A stretch of 55,020 nt of DNA from Oscillospiraceae bacterium (lineage in GTDB: Bacteria > Bacillota > Clostridia > Oscillospirales > Oscillospiraceae), in NCBI GenBank assembly GCA_015068425.1, contig SVKK01000012.1:1-55020 (forward strand), in the 5' to 3' direction. This document shows positions 33,610 through 42,056 of this stretch, one piece after another. Positions within the stretch are counted from its first letter, which is position 1, and the number at the start of each line of letters is the position of its first letter. A program made the translations under genes and the position numbers. The notes under the pieces are model-generated. The model was not told the origin of the DNA, did no database searches, and saw nothing but the letters and a program-made list of their open reading frames with translations.

Positions 33610-34788
33610 TCAGTCCTTTATATCAAGCTCATTTACTGCCTTTGCGAGACGCTCAACTGCGTCTATTACATAGCGGCGGGGGCAGGCGATGTTTATACGG
33701 ATAAAGCCTTTTCCGCCTTCTCCGTACATATTGCCCATGTTGATGAAAAGCCCTGCCTTTTCGATGAGAAACTTTTCCAGCTCGCTTTCATCCATACCGA
33801 GGAAGCCAAGATCGAGCCATGCAAGATAAGTTCCCTCCATCTTGGGAGCCCAGGCCTTGGGCAGCTTTTCGGCAACAAGAGAATAGAAGCATTCCGCATT
33901 GCCGCGGAGGTATTCTCTGAGCTCATCGAGCCAGTCGCAGCCTTTTTCATAAGCTGCGGAGGCCGCTGCAACGCCGCTGATATTGAGAAAATGACCGATG
34001 CTGCGGCTGACCTCCACTTTGAAACGCTCCCTCAGTTCATCATTGGGAACGAAAACATTGCTGGTTACAAGACCGGGAATATTGAAGCTCTTGCTGGGAG
34101 CTGTGCATATAACGCAGTTTTGCTCCGCTTCGGGTGAAATGGAGGCGAAAACATGGTGCTCGCCGGCATAAACAAGATCGTTGTGTATCTCATCGGATAC
34201 CACAATTACACCGTTTCGCAGGCAAATTTCGCTGATACGCTGCAGCTCTTCCTTGCTCCAAACTCTTCCGACAGGGTTATGAGGTGAGCAGAGAATCATC
34301 ATCTTTGCTCTGGGGTCAGAGGCCTTGCGCTCAAGGTCTTCAAAGTCTATCTCATAACGGCATCCCTTGCGGACAAGTGCATTATCTATTACTCTGCGTC
34401 CGTTTGCGCGTATTTCATTGAAGAAGGGGTTATAGACGGGGGACTGGATAATAACTCCGTCACCCTCCACGGTGAAGGCACGGATAGCTATTGAAAATGC
34501 GAGAACAACTCCGTAGGTCTGGATCACCCATTCGGGCTTTGCCATCCAGCCGTGGCGGCGGGCATAGAAATCGCAAACTCTTGCGGAGTATTCCGTATCG
34601 CCGAAATAACCGAAATATCCTGCGTCGGCGCAATCATGAAGAGCCTGCTTCACCTCGGGGCAGAGGGGGAACTTCATTTCAGCAACTCCGTAGCTGATAA
34701 CGCCGGGGTCGGTGATACCTCTTTCGGCAATGGAGTTCCAGAAACGGTGACCCACAGGGGGGAAGAGGGTTTCAAAATCGTAGGACAT
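33610..34788 (-). CDS. MalY/PatB family pyridoxal-phosphate C-S lyase/aminotransferase
   Basis: A 392-residue fold-type I PLP enzyme. ILCSPHNPVGRVWSKEELQRI and VSDEIHNDLVYAGEHHVF are the family motifs, and CTAPSKSFNIPGLVTSN carries the PLP lysine. The family cleaves cystathionine or cysteine conjugates (beta C-S lyase), and some members affect regulators. AGAGGAAC precedes the ATG. It is an odd neighbour for a glycan cluster but is only five bases ahead of wecB. Confidence 0.9.
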   Translation of the reverse strand: MSYDFETLFPPVGHRFWNSIAERGITDPGVISYGVAEMKFPLCPEVKQALHDCADAGYFGYFGDTEYSARVCDFYARRHGWMAKPEWVIQTYGVVLAFSIAIRAFTVEGDGVIIQSPVYNPFFNEIRANGRRVIDNALVRKGCRYEIDFEDLERKASDPRAKMMILCSPHNPVGRVWSKEELQRISEICLRNGVIVVSDEIHNDLVYAGEHHVFASISPEAEQNCVICTAPSKSFNIPGLVTSNVFVPNDELRERFKVEVSRSIGHFLNISGVAAASAAYEKGCDWLDELREYLRGNAECFYSLVAEKLPKAWAPKMEGTYLAWLDLGFLGMDESELEKFLIEKAGLFINMGNMYGEGGKGFIRINIACPRRYVIDAVERLAKAVNELDIKD

Positions 34789-34803
34789 GGAAACAGTTCC
34801 TCT

Positions 34804-35136
34804 CTATCTCTTTTTGAATCGGTTGCCGGTGTTGGCGTAAATAACACCGGCGATAATGACAACAAGCATCAGAATAAACGCCAACCAGAAAAGCCACATT
34901 CCCACAAGGGGCGAGAGGGCGAAAAGCACCGTGCACCCGGCGCAGAAAAACATCAGCCTGGCAACAAAACGGCAGAGCGCTTTTTCGTCGTAGCGTGCTT
35001 TTTCAGATTTGGAGGAGGTGTTGTAGCCGGCAATCAGCCAAGCGCCCTTGCCTCTCCACAGCACAATTCCCAAAACGAGAAAAAGGATAATAATGGGAAG
35101 ATGGATTATAACAACTACAATTGCTTCCTGATTCAC
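34804..35136 (-). CDS. DUF3784 family small membrane protein
   Basis: A 110-residue protein with three hydrophobic helices (about 7-27, 57-75 and 78-100). GAWLIAGYNTSSKSEKARYDEKALCRFVARLMF between the first two is the family hallmark of DUF3784. The function is unknown. GGAGG stands before the ATG. It is flanked on both sides by minus-strand genes at 15-27 base spacing. Confidence 0.8.
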   Translation of the reverse strand: MNQEAIVVVIIHLPIIILFLVLGIVLWRGKGAWLIAGYNTSSKSEKARYDEKALCRFVARLMFFCAGCTVLFALSPLVGMWLFWLAFILMLVVIIAGVIYANTGNRFKKR

Positions 35137-35163
35137 ATCGAATCCTCCTTAATAACTAAGGGC

Positions 35164-35577
35164 TTAGTCCTCCATAGCCACAACATAGTGGCTGAACATC
35201 TCCGGATAATCCGTCTCAATGTTGCAGCTCTTGCCATCCTTCACCCAAATGTGGAAGCTCTTTGCGGTGGCACAGGGCTTTTCATCGCCCTCACGGTAGA
35301 GCTCATAACGGAAGCCCAGCTTTTTGCCGGAGCAGAGAGTGCAGATGGTTTTCAGCACAACATTTCCGGGGAAGGTGACGGGGGCGCCGTAGTTAAGCTC
35401 AAGGCTGACCATGGCGGGGTCGACGCCCAGAGCCTTGCTGGGGCCATAGCCGAAGCCCATCTTCTCAAAAAAGTCCATGCGGCCCATTTCGTACCATATG
35501 GGGTAAACGGCGTGGTGGACAATCTGCATACTGTCGCAATCGGGATAGCGGACATCAATTTTTGTTTCAACTGCCAT
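35164..35577 (-). CDS. Acyl-CoA thioesterase (4HBT/YbgC-like hotdog fold)
   Basis: A 137-residue hotdog-fold protein. VRYPDCDSMQIVHHAVYPIWYEMGRMDFFEKMG is the 4-hydroxybenzoyl-CoA thioesterase/YbgC pattern, with the catalytic Asp in YPDCD and the following His. Enzymes of this family hydrolyse short-chain or aromatic acyl-CoA. AGGAGAG precedes the ATG. Its position near the BKACE/thiolase operon is interesting, but a promoter and a terminator separate them. Confidence 0.87.
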   Translation of the reverse strand: MAVETKIDVRYPDCDSMQIVHHAVYPIWYEMGRMDFFEKMGFGYGPSKALGVDPAMVSLELNYGAPVTFPGNVVLKTICTLCSGKKLGFRYELYREGDEKPCATAKSFHIWVKDGKSCNIETDYPEMFSHYVVAMED

Positions 35578-35595
35578 TTTTATCTCTCCTGAAAT

Positions 35596-35958
35596 TTATT
35601 TCTGTTCAAGAAGCTGGACGGTGTAGCCGTCGGGGTCTTTAACAAAGAAGAAACGGATATCGGGACTGGGGGAGATGGGGCCCTCAGCGGGGATTCCCAT
35701 ATCAGCAAGCTTAGCGATAAAAGCATCAAGATTATCCGGCGCAAAGCCCATACTTACACAGCCGCCGGGTTTGTCGGGGAGGCTGCGTCCCGGCTCATAG
35801 ATAAGCTCCAGCTTAGTCTCGCCGTCCTTGCCCAGCATAACTACCTGGTGGGCAGGCACGCCCATTTTGGCAACAGGTCCAAGACCCATAAGCCGGGAAT
35901 AGAACCTCAGGCTTTTTTCCATATCAGAAACGGGGATGGTTGTCCACATAAATTTCAT
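35596..35958 (-). CDS. VOC (glyoxalase/bleomycin-resistance fold) family protein
   Basis: A 120-residue vicinal-oxygen-chelate protein. TTIPVSDMEKSLRFYSRLMGL opens the first beta-alpha-beta unit, and DIRFFFVKDPDGYTVQLLEQ is the typical C-terminal strand with its metal-binding Glu. Substrates range from methylglyoxal adducts to aromatic ring diols and antibiotics. GGGAGG sets the start at 35958; an ATG fifteen bases earlier overlaps that site. It is the first gene after a clear promoter. Confidence 0.85.
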   Translation of the reverse strand: MKFMWTTIPVSDMEKSLRFYSRLMGLGPVAKMGVPAHQVVMLGKDGETKLELIYEPGRSLPDKPGGCVSMGFAPDNLDAFIAKLADMGIPAEGPISPSPDIRFFFVKDPDGYTVQLLEQK

Positions 35959-35988
35959 AGAAAAGCCTCCCAATTAATTATTTTATAT

Positions 35989-36017
35989 ATTATATCAAAG
36001 TGTTCAATTCCTGTAAA
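35989..36017 (-). promoter_or_regulatory. Promoter of the long minus-strand unit (VOC to glycosyltransferases)
   Basis: On the minus strand TTTACA and TATAAT are separated by 17 bases. It is the only clear promoter found ahead of nine closely spaced genes down to 27654. Confidence 0.65.
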
Positions 36018-36051
36018 CAAAAAAGAAGTGCCCCGAGGGACACTTCTTTTT
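36018..36051 (-). terminator. Intrinsic terminator of the molybdoenzyme operon
   Basis: AAAAAGAAGTGtCCC and GGGcACTTCTTTTTTT, read on the minus strand, form a strong stem with a long T run. It lies 20 bases behind the BKACE stop codon. Confidence 0.87.
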
Positions 36052-36072
36052 ATGTTAGCTGATAGCTTATAA

Positions 36073-36999
36073 TTACTCGGTGTAGGTGACAGGACCGGTA
36101 ACCTCGTCACGGAGGCAGTTGCGGGTGATGCCCATGATCTCACGAGCTTCCTGAGCGGTAGCGATCTCGCGGCCTGCCAGCTTGGCAAGAGCGACAGCGC
36201 GCTCAACCAGCATCTCGTTGGTAGCGATGATCTTGTTGCCTTCGGCGTCCTTGCCGTACATAACGTTGTCCTCAAGACCTACGCGGAGACCGTCGCAGCC
36301 CATGGACAGAGCAGCCAGCATCATGGGGACGTGGCACTTGCCGATACCGGTGACGGACCAGGTAGCGCCCTTGGGGAGCTTGCTAACCATCCATGCCAGG
36401 TTCTCAGTGGTGCCGGGCATAGAACCGCCGACGCCCATAACGAACTGGATGTGAGGATTGCCGGGGATGCCCCACTTGTTGACGTAGTACATAGCAGAAT
36501 CAATGTGACCGGTGTCGAAAACTTCGAACTCGGGCTTGATGTCGTGCTTGATAACTTCCTGAGCCAGCTTGTTCAGCATGCGGGGGCTGTTCTCGAAGAT
36601 GTAGGAGTTAGCCCAGTTCAGGGTGTTGGGGTCAAAGGAGCACATCTCGGGCTTGAGAGCACCCAGGTGCTGGAGACGCTTGTGGTCCTCATACTCGCCG
36701 CCGGAGGTGGTGAGGTTGATGATGATGTCAAGGCCTTCCTTGGCGCACTTCTCGCGGGTGAGTTCAACGGTCTCGGTGAACTTCTGGAGGCTCATGGACT
36801 TGTAGCCAACTTCGAACTTGCCGTTGACTTCCTTGTCCTCACGGACATGGATGTGAGCGATGGAAGCGCCCAGCTTTGCGCAGGAAACGATCTGGTCGGA
36901 GATCTCTTCGGGGGTGTAAGGAACGGTGGGAGCCTGGCTCTTCTTGGTGCCGGCGCCGCACAGGCAAACCTGAATTATAAGCTTATTGGACTTTCCCAT
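36073..36999 (-). CDS. Beta-keto acid cleavage enzyme (BKACE; Kce/TAL-type)
   Basis: A 308-residue TIM-barrel Zn enzyme of the BKACE family (DUF849), which condenses a beta-keto acid with acetyl-CoA and releases acetoacetate plus a CoA ester. H49 and H51 in AHIHVRED and E243 in RVGLEDNVMY match the zinc/substrate residues of the family. LTTSGGEYEDHKR and VMGVGGSMPGTTENLAW complete the pattern. Characterised members include 3-keto-5-aminohexanoate cleavage enzyme (lysine fermentation) and triacetate acetoacetate-lyase (phloroglucinol route). None of the kam/kdd/kal lysine genes is nearby. It is the last gene of the operon, after a thiolase. Codon use is highly biased. Confidence 0.92.
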   Translation of the reverse strand: MGKSNKLIIQVCLCGAGTKKSQAPTVPYTPEEISDQIVSCAKLGASIAHIHVREDKEVNGKFEVGYKSMSLQKFTETVELTREKCAKEGLDIIINLTTSGGEYEDHKRLQHLGALKPEMCSFDPNTLNWANSYIFENSPRMLNKLAQEVIKHDIKPEFEVFDTGHIDSAMYYVNKWGIPGNPHIQFVMGVGGSMPGTTENLAWMVSKLPKGATWSVTGIGKCHVPMMLAALSMGCDGLRVGLEDNVMYGKDAEGNKIIATNEMLVERAVALAKLAGREIATAQEAREIMGITRNCLRDEVTGPVTYTE

Positions 37000-37082
37000 A
37001 ATTGCATTACCTCTTTCAGTTAAAGTTTAATTAAATATAAGTAAACGGACCTTGCCGCTTGCTTTCAAATTAATGGCGCAGA

Positions 37083-37106
37083 GTTCCGCCGCTTATGCGG
37101 CGGAAC
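37083..37106 (-). other. Intercistronic hairpin between thiolase and BKACE genes
   Basis: A perfect 10-base stem, GTTCCGCCGC / GCGGCGGAAC, has a TTAT loop and no T tract on the minus strand. It is unlikely to terminate; it may protect or delimit mRNA ends. Confidence 0.7.
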
Positions 37107-37154
37107 ATATTAAGCTGCATTGTTATCCAAAATCAGCTGAAAACGGATTTTGAA

Positions 37155-38408
37155 TTAGTCGCACATCTCAACGATGGTGGCCTGACCCATACCGCCAGCG
37201 ATGCAGAGGGTGGCAAGGCCGTACTTGAGGCCGCGCTTCTTCATCTCGTGGAGAAGGGTGACAATGATGCGGCAGCCGGAGGAGCCGACGGGGTGACCCA
37301 GAGCGATAGCGCCGCCGTTGACGTTGATGATGTCCATCTTGTCTTCCCAGCCGAGAGCCTTGATGCAGCCCAGAGACTGAGCGGCAAATGCCTCGTTGAG
37401 CTCGATGAGCTGGATGTCGTCCATGGTGAGGCCGGCATACTTAAGAGCCTTGGGAACAGCGTAAACGGGGCCGAGACCCATGGTCTTGGGGTCGGCGCCT
37501 GCAGTGCCCATACCGATGATCTTAGCCATAGGCTTGAGACCCAGCTCGGCAGCCTTCTCTTCGCTCATAAGCAGAAGAGCGCTGGCACCGTCGTTACGAC
37601 CGGAAGAGGAAGCTGCGGTAACGGTACCGGTGAGCTCCTTGGAGTTGAACAGACGGCCGTCCTCGGCAGTGGTGATATTGAAGCAGGGCTTCAGCTTGCC
37701 CATCTTCTCAAGGCTGGTGTCACGCTTGGGGAATTCGTCGGTGTCGAAAACCACGGGGGGCTTTTTGCGTCCCTGGGGAACCAGCATAGGAACGATTTCG
37801 TCCTTGAAACGGCCGGAATCGATAGCGGCGATGGCGCGGCGCTGGGACTCATAAGAGAAAGCATCCTGCTCTTCGCGGGTGATGCCCATCTGTTCGGCGA
37901 TAAGCTCAGCGGTTGCACCCATGTTGTATCTGCCGTACATTTCCTCGGGCTGGCTCTTGAACTGACCTTCGGTCAGAGCGTCAACGAATTCAACGTTGCC
38001 GGTGCCAACACCCCAACGGGCGTTGCGGACATAGAAAACAGCATTGGACATACTCTCGGTACCGCCGGCGAGGACGCAGTCGGAAACACCGGTCATGATC
38101 TGCATGGCGCCGTTCTGAACAGCGGTCATAGCAGATGCGCACTGGCGCATAACGGTGTGGGCGGAAGCGCTCTCGGGAATGCCGACCTTAAGGGCGGCAA
38201 CACGGGCGATGTTGGGCTCGTCAGAGGTCTGACGGCACTGGCCCATGATAACTTCATCGATTTCCTTGGGATCGACGCCGGAACGGTCAAGGATACCCTT
38301 CATAACGCAGCAAGCCATATCATAGGCGCTGACAGGCTTGAGGCCGCCGCCCATGCTGCCAACGGCAGTACGGCAAGCTTCAACGATGACGCAATTTCTC
38401 ATTTCCAT
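37155..38408 (-). CDS. Acetyl-CoA C-acetyltransferase (thiolase)
   Basis: A 417-residue thiolase. The nucleophilic Cys90 is in MRQCASAM, the catalytic His372 in ALGHPVGSSG, and the second Cys402 in LCIAGGMG. NEAFAAQSLG is also typical. It cleaves acetoacetyl-CoA to two acetyl-CoA or runs in reverse. AGGAG is 12 bases before the first ATG; a second ATG two codons on is an alternative. In this operon it could process acetoacetyl-CoA made by the BKACE protein. Strong codon bias suggests abundant expression. Confidence 0.95.
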   Translation of the reverse strand: MEMRNCVIVEACRTAVGSMGGGLKPVSAYDMACCVMKGILDRSGVDPKEIDEVIMGQCRQTSDEPNIARVAALKVGIPESASAHTVMRQCASAMTAVQNGAMQIMTGVSDCVLAGGTESMSNAVFYVRNARWGVGTGNVEFVDALTEGQFKSQPEEMYGRYNMGATAELIAEQMGITREEQDAFSYESQRRAIAAIDSGRFKDEIVPMLVPQGRKKPPVVFDTDEFPKRDTSLEKMGKLKPCFNITTAEDGRLFNSKELTGTVTAASSSGRNDGASALLLMSEEKAAELGLKPMAKIIGMGTAGADPKTMGLGPVYAVPKALKYAGLTMDDIQLIELNEAFAAQSLGCIKALGWEDKMDIINVNGGAIALGHPVGSSGCRIIVTLLHEMKKRGLKYGLATLCIAGGMGQATIVEMCD

Positions 38409-38460
38409 GATGAATCTTTTCTCCTTATTTATAAAAACGCAGATGTGATTACGGCATTAT

Positions 38461-38483
38461 GGGCGGTGCAGGATGCACCGCCC
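38461..38483 (-). other. Intercistronic hairpin between the Fe-S subunit and thiolase genes
   Basis: A perfect 10-base stem, GGGCGGTGCA / TGCACCGCCC, has a 3-base loop and no T run. It resembles the hairpin at the next boundary in position and strength but not in sequence. Confidence 0.7.
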
Positions 38484-38501
38484 TGTAATGCGCAGGTTTA
38501 T

Positions 38502-39353
38502 TTATTCCTTCTCGAGGTAAGTCATGGCGACGTAGTGATCCTTGTCGGTACGCTCGCCGGTGTACTTAACGCTCTTGTAGCCGGGATAGCTGATCTCGAC
38601 AGTCCAGCTCTTGCCCTTGGGCAGATCTTCGAACTCCCAGTCGCCGGCCCAGTTGGTAACGGTCTCATAGGTGCAGCCGCATTCTTCGCAGGTGATAACG
38701 ACCTTGGCGCCGATGCAGACTTCCTCTTCCTCTTCGGGCATGTAAACGGTACCTGCCAGGAAAGCAGAGGGAACATTGAGATGTACAACCTGAGTCTTCA
38801 TGCCTTCCAGGCCAGCCAGAGGAGTGACCTTGTTGGCAGCAATGAGCTTGGATACTTCGCTCTCGGGATCGTCCAGATCGCCGTAGACAAGAGCCTGGTT
38901 GGGGCAAGCCTCAACGCAGCGGGGCTCCTTGCCGGGGTAATCGGGATCGTCCATCAGCTCAGCGCACATGGTGCACTTCTGAGCCAGCTGGAGCTCTTCG
39001 TTCCAATAGATAGCGCCGATGGGGCAGGCGTCAACGATCTGCTTCTGGCCCTTGGCCTTCTCGGGATCGATGATGACAACGCCATCTTCACGCTTGTAAA
39101 CGGCGCCGTCCTTGCCGGCTGCCATGCAGGCGGGATTCTCGCAGTGAGAGCAGGGGGTGGGGACGGTAGCGGTCTTGATACGACGCTCGCTGTCGCCGCG
39201 CTCCCACTCAACGATGTTCATCCAATACTGGCCCATACGGGGCTGGGGAGCGGTGAGGGCAGAGCCCCAGCCGCAGTGTTCATCTTTGCAGGCCATGAAG
39301 CAGGCATAGCAAGCCATGCAGCGGGCTGCATTAACAGCAATACCAGGTCTCAT
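38502..39353 (-). CDS. Fe-S subunit of a molybdopterin enzyme, AthB (transhydroxylase beta)-like
   Basis: A 283-residue electron-transfer subunit. Twelve cysteines fit three 4Fe-4S clusters: C12, C15, C18 and C22 in CMACYACFMAC, then CSHC-x4-C, DACP, CTMC and RCVEACP. After about residue 195 comes a beta-rich C-terminal domain (CEECGCTYETVTNWAGDWEF, then PKGKSWTVEISYPGYKSVKY) of the transthyretin/carboxypeptidase-regulatory kind. The beta subunit of pyrogallol-phloroglucinol transhydroxylase has the same plan (three clusters plus such a domain, about 275 residues). Its ATG directly abuts the stop codon of the catalytic subunit gene (TAAATG). No Tat signal is seen, so it is cytoplasmic. Confidence 0.88.
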   Translation of the reverse strand: MRPGIAVNAARCMACYACFMACKDEHCGWGSALTAPQPRMGQYWMNIVEWERGDSERRIKTATVPTPCSHCENPACMAAGKDGAVYKREDGVVIIDPEKAKGQKQIVDACPIGAIYWNEELQLAQKCTMCAELMDDPDYPGKEPRCVEACPNQALVYGDLDDPESEVSKLIAANKVTPLAGLEGMKTQVVHLNVPSAFLAGTVYMPEEEEEVCIGAKVVITCEECGCTYETVTNWAGDWEFEDLPKGKSWTVEISYPGYKSVKYTGERTDKDHYVAMTYLEKE

Positions 39354-42044
39354 TTATTTTGCCTCCTTTTCGCCGAAAATGATGTCTGCCTCGAAAGAGG
39401 TGTTCATGGGACGCTGAGTAGCATTCTGCTGTCTGTCCACGCCTTCCAGCATGTACTCCCAGCCCTGTCCGGGATTGGGATCTGCTTCAGCCAGTTCAAC
39501 GTCGATGTTGCAGGAGTTGGGAACCATTGCGGGAATGTAATCGCCCATCAGACGGCCGGGAGTGAGGACGTTGATGGAGCCGCCCTTTTCAACAGCGCCA
39601 TACTTGCCGGGCTCTACGGGGTTGTAGATACCGGAAGAGGTGTAAACATGGATGGTTTCGGGATTGACACGGCGGGTGATGTGTGCTACGCACAGAGCCT
39701 CAGCGCGGTCATTGAAGAGCTTGACGACGTCGCCTTCCTTGATGCCCTTTTCCTCAGCAACCTTGGGGTTGATGCGGCAGATAAGGTAGGGGTTGCCGTT
39801 GATAATCTTACGGTTCTGGGGGATTTCCCAAAGCCAGGTGGCGTGCTGCTGATAGTGGGTGTGATAGTCGAAACGGGGATGGGGAGAGATCATGCCGTAC
39901 GGATACTTGTCGGCATTGAGGCTCTTGTGGCCTTCCCATGCATCCTTGTAGTGAGCAATGGGGGTACGGATCTCGTCATCGGGAGCCCAGTAGAGCATAG
40001 ACTCGGAAACGAATTCCCACTTACCGGTAAGAGTACCCATAAGGCCCTCTTCCTGGAAGATCTTGTGGTTGGGAGTGGTGCAGGCTTCTTCGCTTGCGAA
40101 CCACTTGAAGCCGGGATAACGGTCCCAGTTCTCGAACAGGCCGGTCTTGGGATCGCGGTTCTCTTCCTTGAAGGAAACGGGAACGATGAAGTAGCCCTTC
40201 TTCTTGAAGGATTCCCAATCCATGTGCTTGGGCAGATCGCTGAACTGCCAGAAGCGCTTTGCCCAGTCTTCTTCGCTGCGGCCCTCGGTGAATGCTTCGC
40301 CCCAGCCCAGACGAGCTGCTACCTGGGAGAAGATCCAGAAGTCGCTGCGGCTGTCCCACAGAGGCTCAATGGCCTTATCCTGGAACACGATAACCTGCCA
40401 GCTGTTACCGGTCTGAGAGTGAGAGCAGTAACCGCCGTTACCGGAGTTACCGACTTCACCGATGTCAACACGCTCAAGCTGAGAGCAGGCGGGGAGGATG
40501 ACGTCAGCATGACGGGTTTCGGGAGTGAAGAAGATATCCTGGTTGATAACGAACTCCAGCTCGGGGCTCTGGTACATGGCAACCCACTTGTTGGTATCCA
40601 GCATGGTTCCGATGAAGGAGCCGCCGTAACGCCAGAAGCAGTGGCACTTGGAGCATCCGGGAGCGGGATAGATGTGACGGGTGAACTCGAAGTCCAGACC
40701 GCCGCCGCAGAAGCCTTCGCCGTACCACTCATAGTGGCCGTCAAGGATAGCGTCGGGGAGGTTGGGACGATAGAGAACCTGCTGTACATCGTTAATAGCG
40801 GGCTTATCGCAGATGGGGAAGTTTGCGATGGAGCTCAGAGGATCGGAGTAGCCGCCGAACCAGAAGTTGTAGTTCATGGGAGCGCCGCATGCGCCGGTCC
40901 ACATGTTGTAGCCGGTCTTGCCCATACCCTGCATAGCAAGGAGGGAGACGATGAGGCGTGCATAGTCGCAGCCGCCGATGGTACGGCAGGCGCCGCCGAA
41001 GCCGCCGCGCATACCGGAGCCGCCGGTGGTGACGGTGGAAGCCCAGCGACGTGCGATTGCCTTGATGTCGGCAGCCTTAACGCCGGAGATCTCTTCTGCC
41101 CACTTGGGGGTCTTTGCAGTGCCGTCAACGCCGAGGCCCAGAATGTGCTGTGCCCACTCGTCGAAGCGGTGGCCGTGCTTTGCTATGTATTCCTTGTCAT
41201 AGGTGCCTTCGGTGATCCAAACGTAGGCAATAGCCTCGAGGATAGCGGAGTCAGTGCCCATGCGGGGGCCTATCCACTTGTCAGCGTGCTTGACAGAGGA
41301 GAAGTTGTTGAAGGGGTCAACATAGATGAACTGAATGCCCATCTCCTTCATCCACCAACGCCAAAGAGCGGATTCCTGAGCGGAGTAGCCGCCGCGGGTG
41401 GTGTCGGGGTCGGTGGACCACATGATCATGGTCTCAACATTCTGCATAGCCTCTTCCAGCATATCGAAGGGTTCGGGACCGCCGAGACGCCAGTAGTAGC
41501 CGTAGGTGTGGGGAGCGCCCCAGTGGAAGCCTTCCCAAGAGTCGGGGTTATCGATAACTCTGGTGTAGCCCATCATGGAGAAGAAGCGCTTGAACAGAGA
41601 GATCTTGTAGCCTGCGAGACCCCAGGTGTGGTGGGAAGAAGTGCAGGCGAAGATGGTCTCCTTGCCATAGGTCTCGTGGAGACGCTTGATCTCACGAACG
41701 ACCAGGCTGAGAGCCTCGTCCCAGGAAGCACGGCGGTAGCCGCTCTTACCACGGTTCTGAGTGTTGCGGTTCTGACCGTCGGGAGTTTCCACGAAGTCCT
41801 CACGGATCATGGGATACTTGATACGGTCATAGGAGTAGGTCTTGTCCTTCTCAGTGTAGCCCAGGAGGGACATGGTGGTCTTTCTCTGGGGGGTATACTC
41901 TTTGCCGCGAGCCTTGATGACCCAGCCCTTGGTATCTTCCTCGGTGAGGACGATGGGGCGTACACGGCGGATAACACCGTCAACGGTGTGCACAGCCATG
42001 GGGCCGGCAACGGAGACGGAATGAGTTATTCTTTCCTTAGCCAT
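39354..42044 (-). CDS. Molybdopterin oxidoreductase, AthL (pyrogallol transhydroxylase alpha)-like catalytic subunit
   Basis: An 896-residue bis-MGD enzyme of the DMSO reductase family with no N-terminal Fe-S cysteine motif and no Tat signal, as in transhydroxylase (about 875 residues). Visible parts are GYRRASWDEALSLVVREIKRL, FACTSSHHTWG with H138, IDNPDSWEGFHWG with D168 and S169 (S169 in the Mo-ligand position), and Y399 in FWFGGYSDP. These align at an offset of about six with His144, Asp174, Ser175 and Tyr404 of the Pelobacter enzyme, as I remember its structure. The C-terminal MGD domain has ICRINPKVAEEKGIKEGDVVKLFNDRAEALCVAHI. AGGAGGT overlaps the upstream stop codon. Catechol dehydroxylase-type or other ring chemistry is an alternative. 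Confidence 0.87.
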   Translation of the reverse strand: MAKERITHSVSVAGPMAVHTVDGVIRRVRPIVLTEEDTKGWVIKARGKEYTPQRKTTMSLLGYTEKDKTYSYDRIKYPMIREDFVETPDGQNRNTQNRGKSGYRRASWDEALSLVVREIKRLHETYGKETIFACTSSHHTWGLAGYKISLFKRFFSMMGYTRVIDNPDSWEGFHWGAPHTYGYYWRLGGPEPFDMLEEAMQNVETMIMWSTDPDTTRGGYSAQESALWRWWMKEMGIQFIYVDPFNNFSSVKHADKWIGPRMGTDSAILEAIAYVWITEGTYDKEYIAKHGHRFDEWAQHILGLGVDGTAKTPKWAEEISGVKAADIKAIARRWASTVTTGGSGMRGGFGGACRTIGGCDYARLIVSLLAMQGMGKTGYNMWTGACGAPMNYNFWFGGYSDPLSSIANFPICDKPAINDVQQVLYRPNLPDAILDGHYEWYGEGFCGGGLDFEFTRHIYPAPGCSKCHCFWRYGGSFIGTMLDTNKWVAMYQSPELEFVINQDIFFTPETRHADVILPACSQLERVDIGEVGNSGNGGYCSHSQTGNSWQVIVFQDKAIEPLWDSRSDFWIFSQVAARLGWGEAFTEGRSEEDWAKRFWQFSDLPKHMDWESFKKKGYFIVPVSFKEENRDPKTGLFENWDRYPGFKWFASEEACTTPNHKIFQEEGLMGTLTGKWEFVSESMLYWAPDDEIRTPIAHYKDAWEGHKSLNADKYPYGMISPHPRFDYHTHYQQHATWLWEIPQNRKIINGNPYLICRINPKVAEEKGIKEGDVVKLFNDRAEALCVAHITRRVNPETIHVYTSSGIYNPVEPGKYGAVEKGGSINVLTPGRLMGDYIPAMVPNSCNIDVELAEADPNPGQGWEYMLEGVDRQQNATQRPMNTSFEADIIFGEKEAK

Positions 42045-42056
42045 TTGGGTACCTCC

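Noticed and set aside
36073-38408. Lysine fermentation locus from the Kce-like gene
   Set aside because: No lysine 2,3-aminomutase, 5,6-aminomutase, 3,5-diaminohexanoate dehydrogenase or ammonia-lyase gene is in the window.
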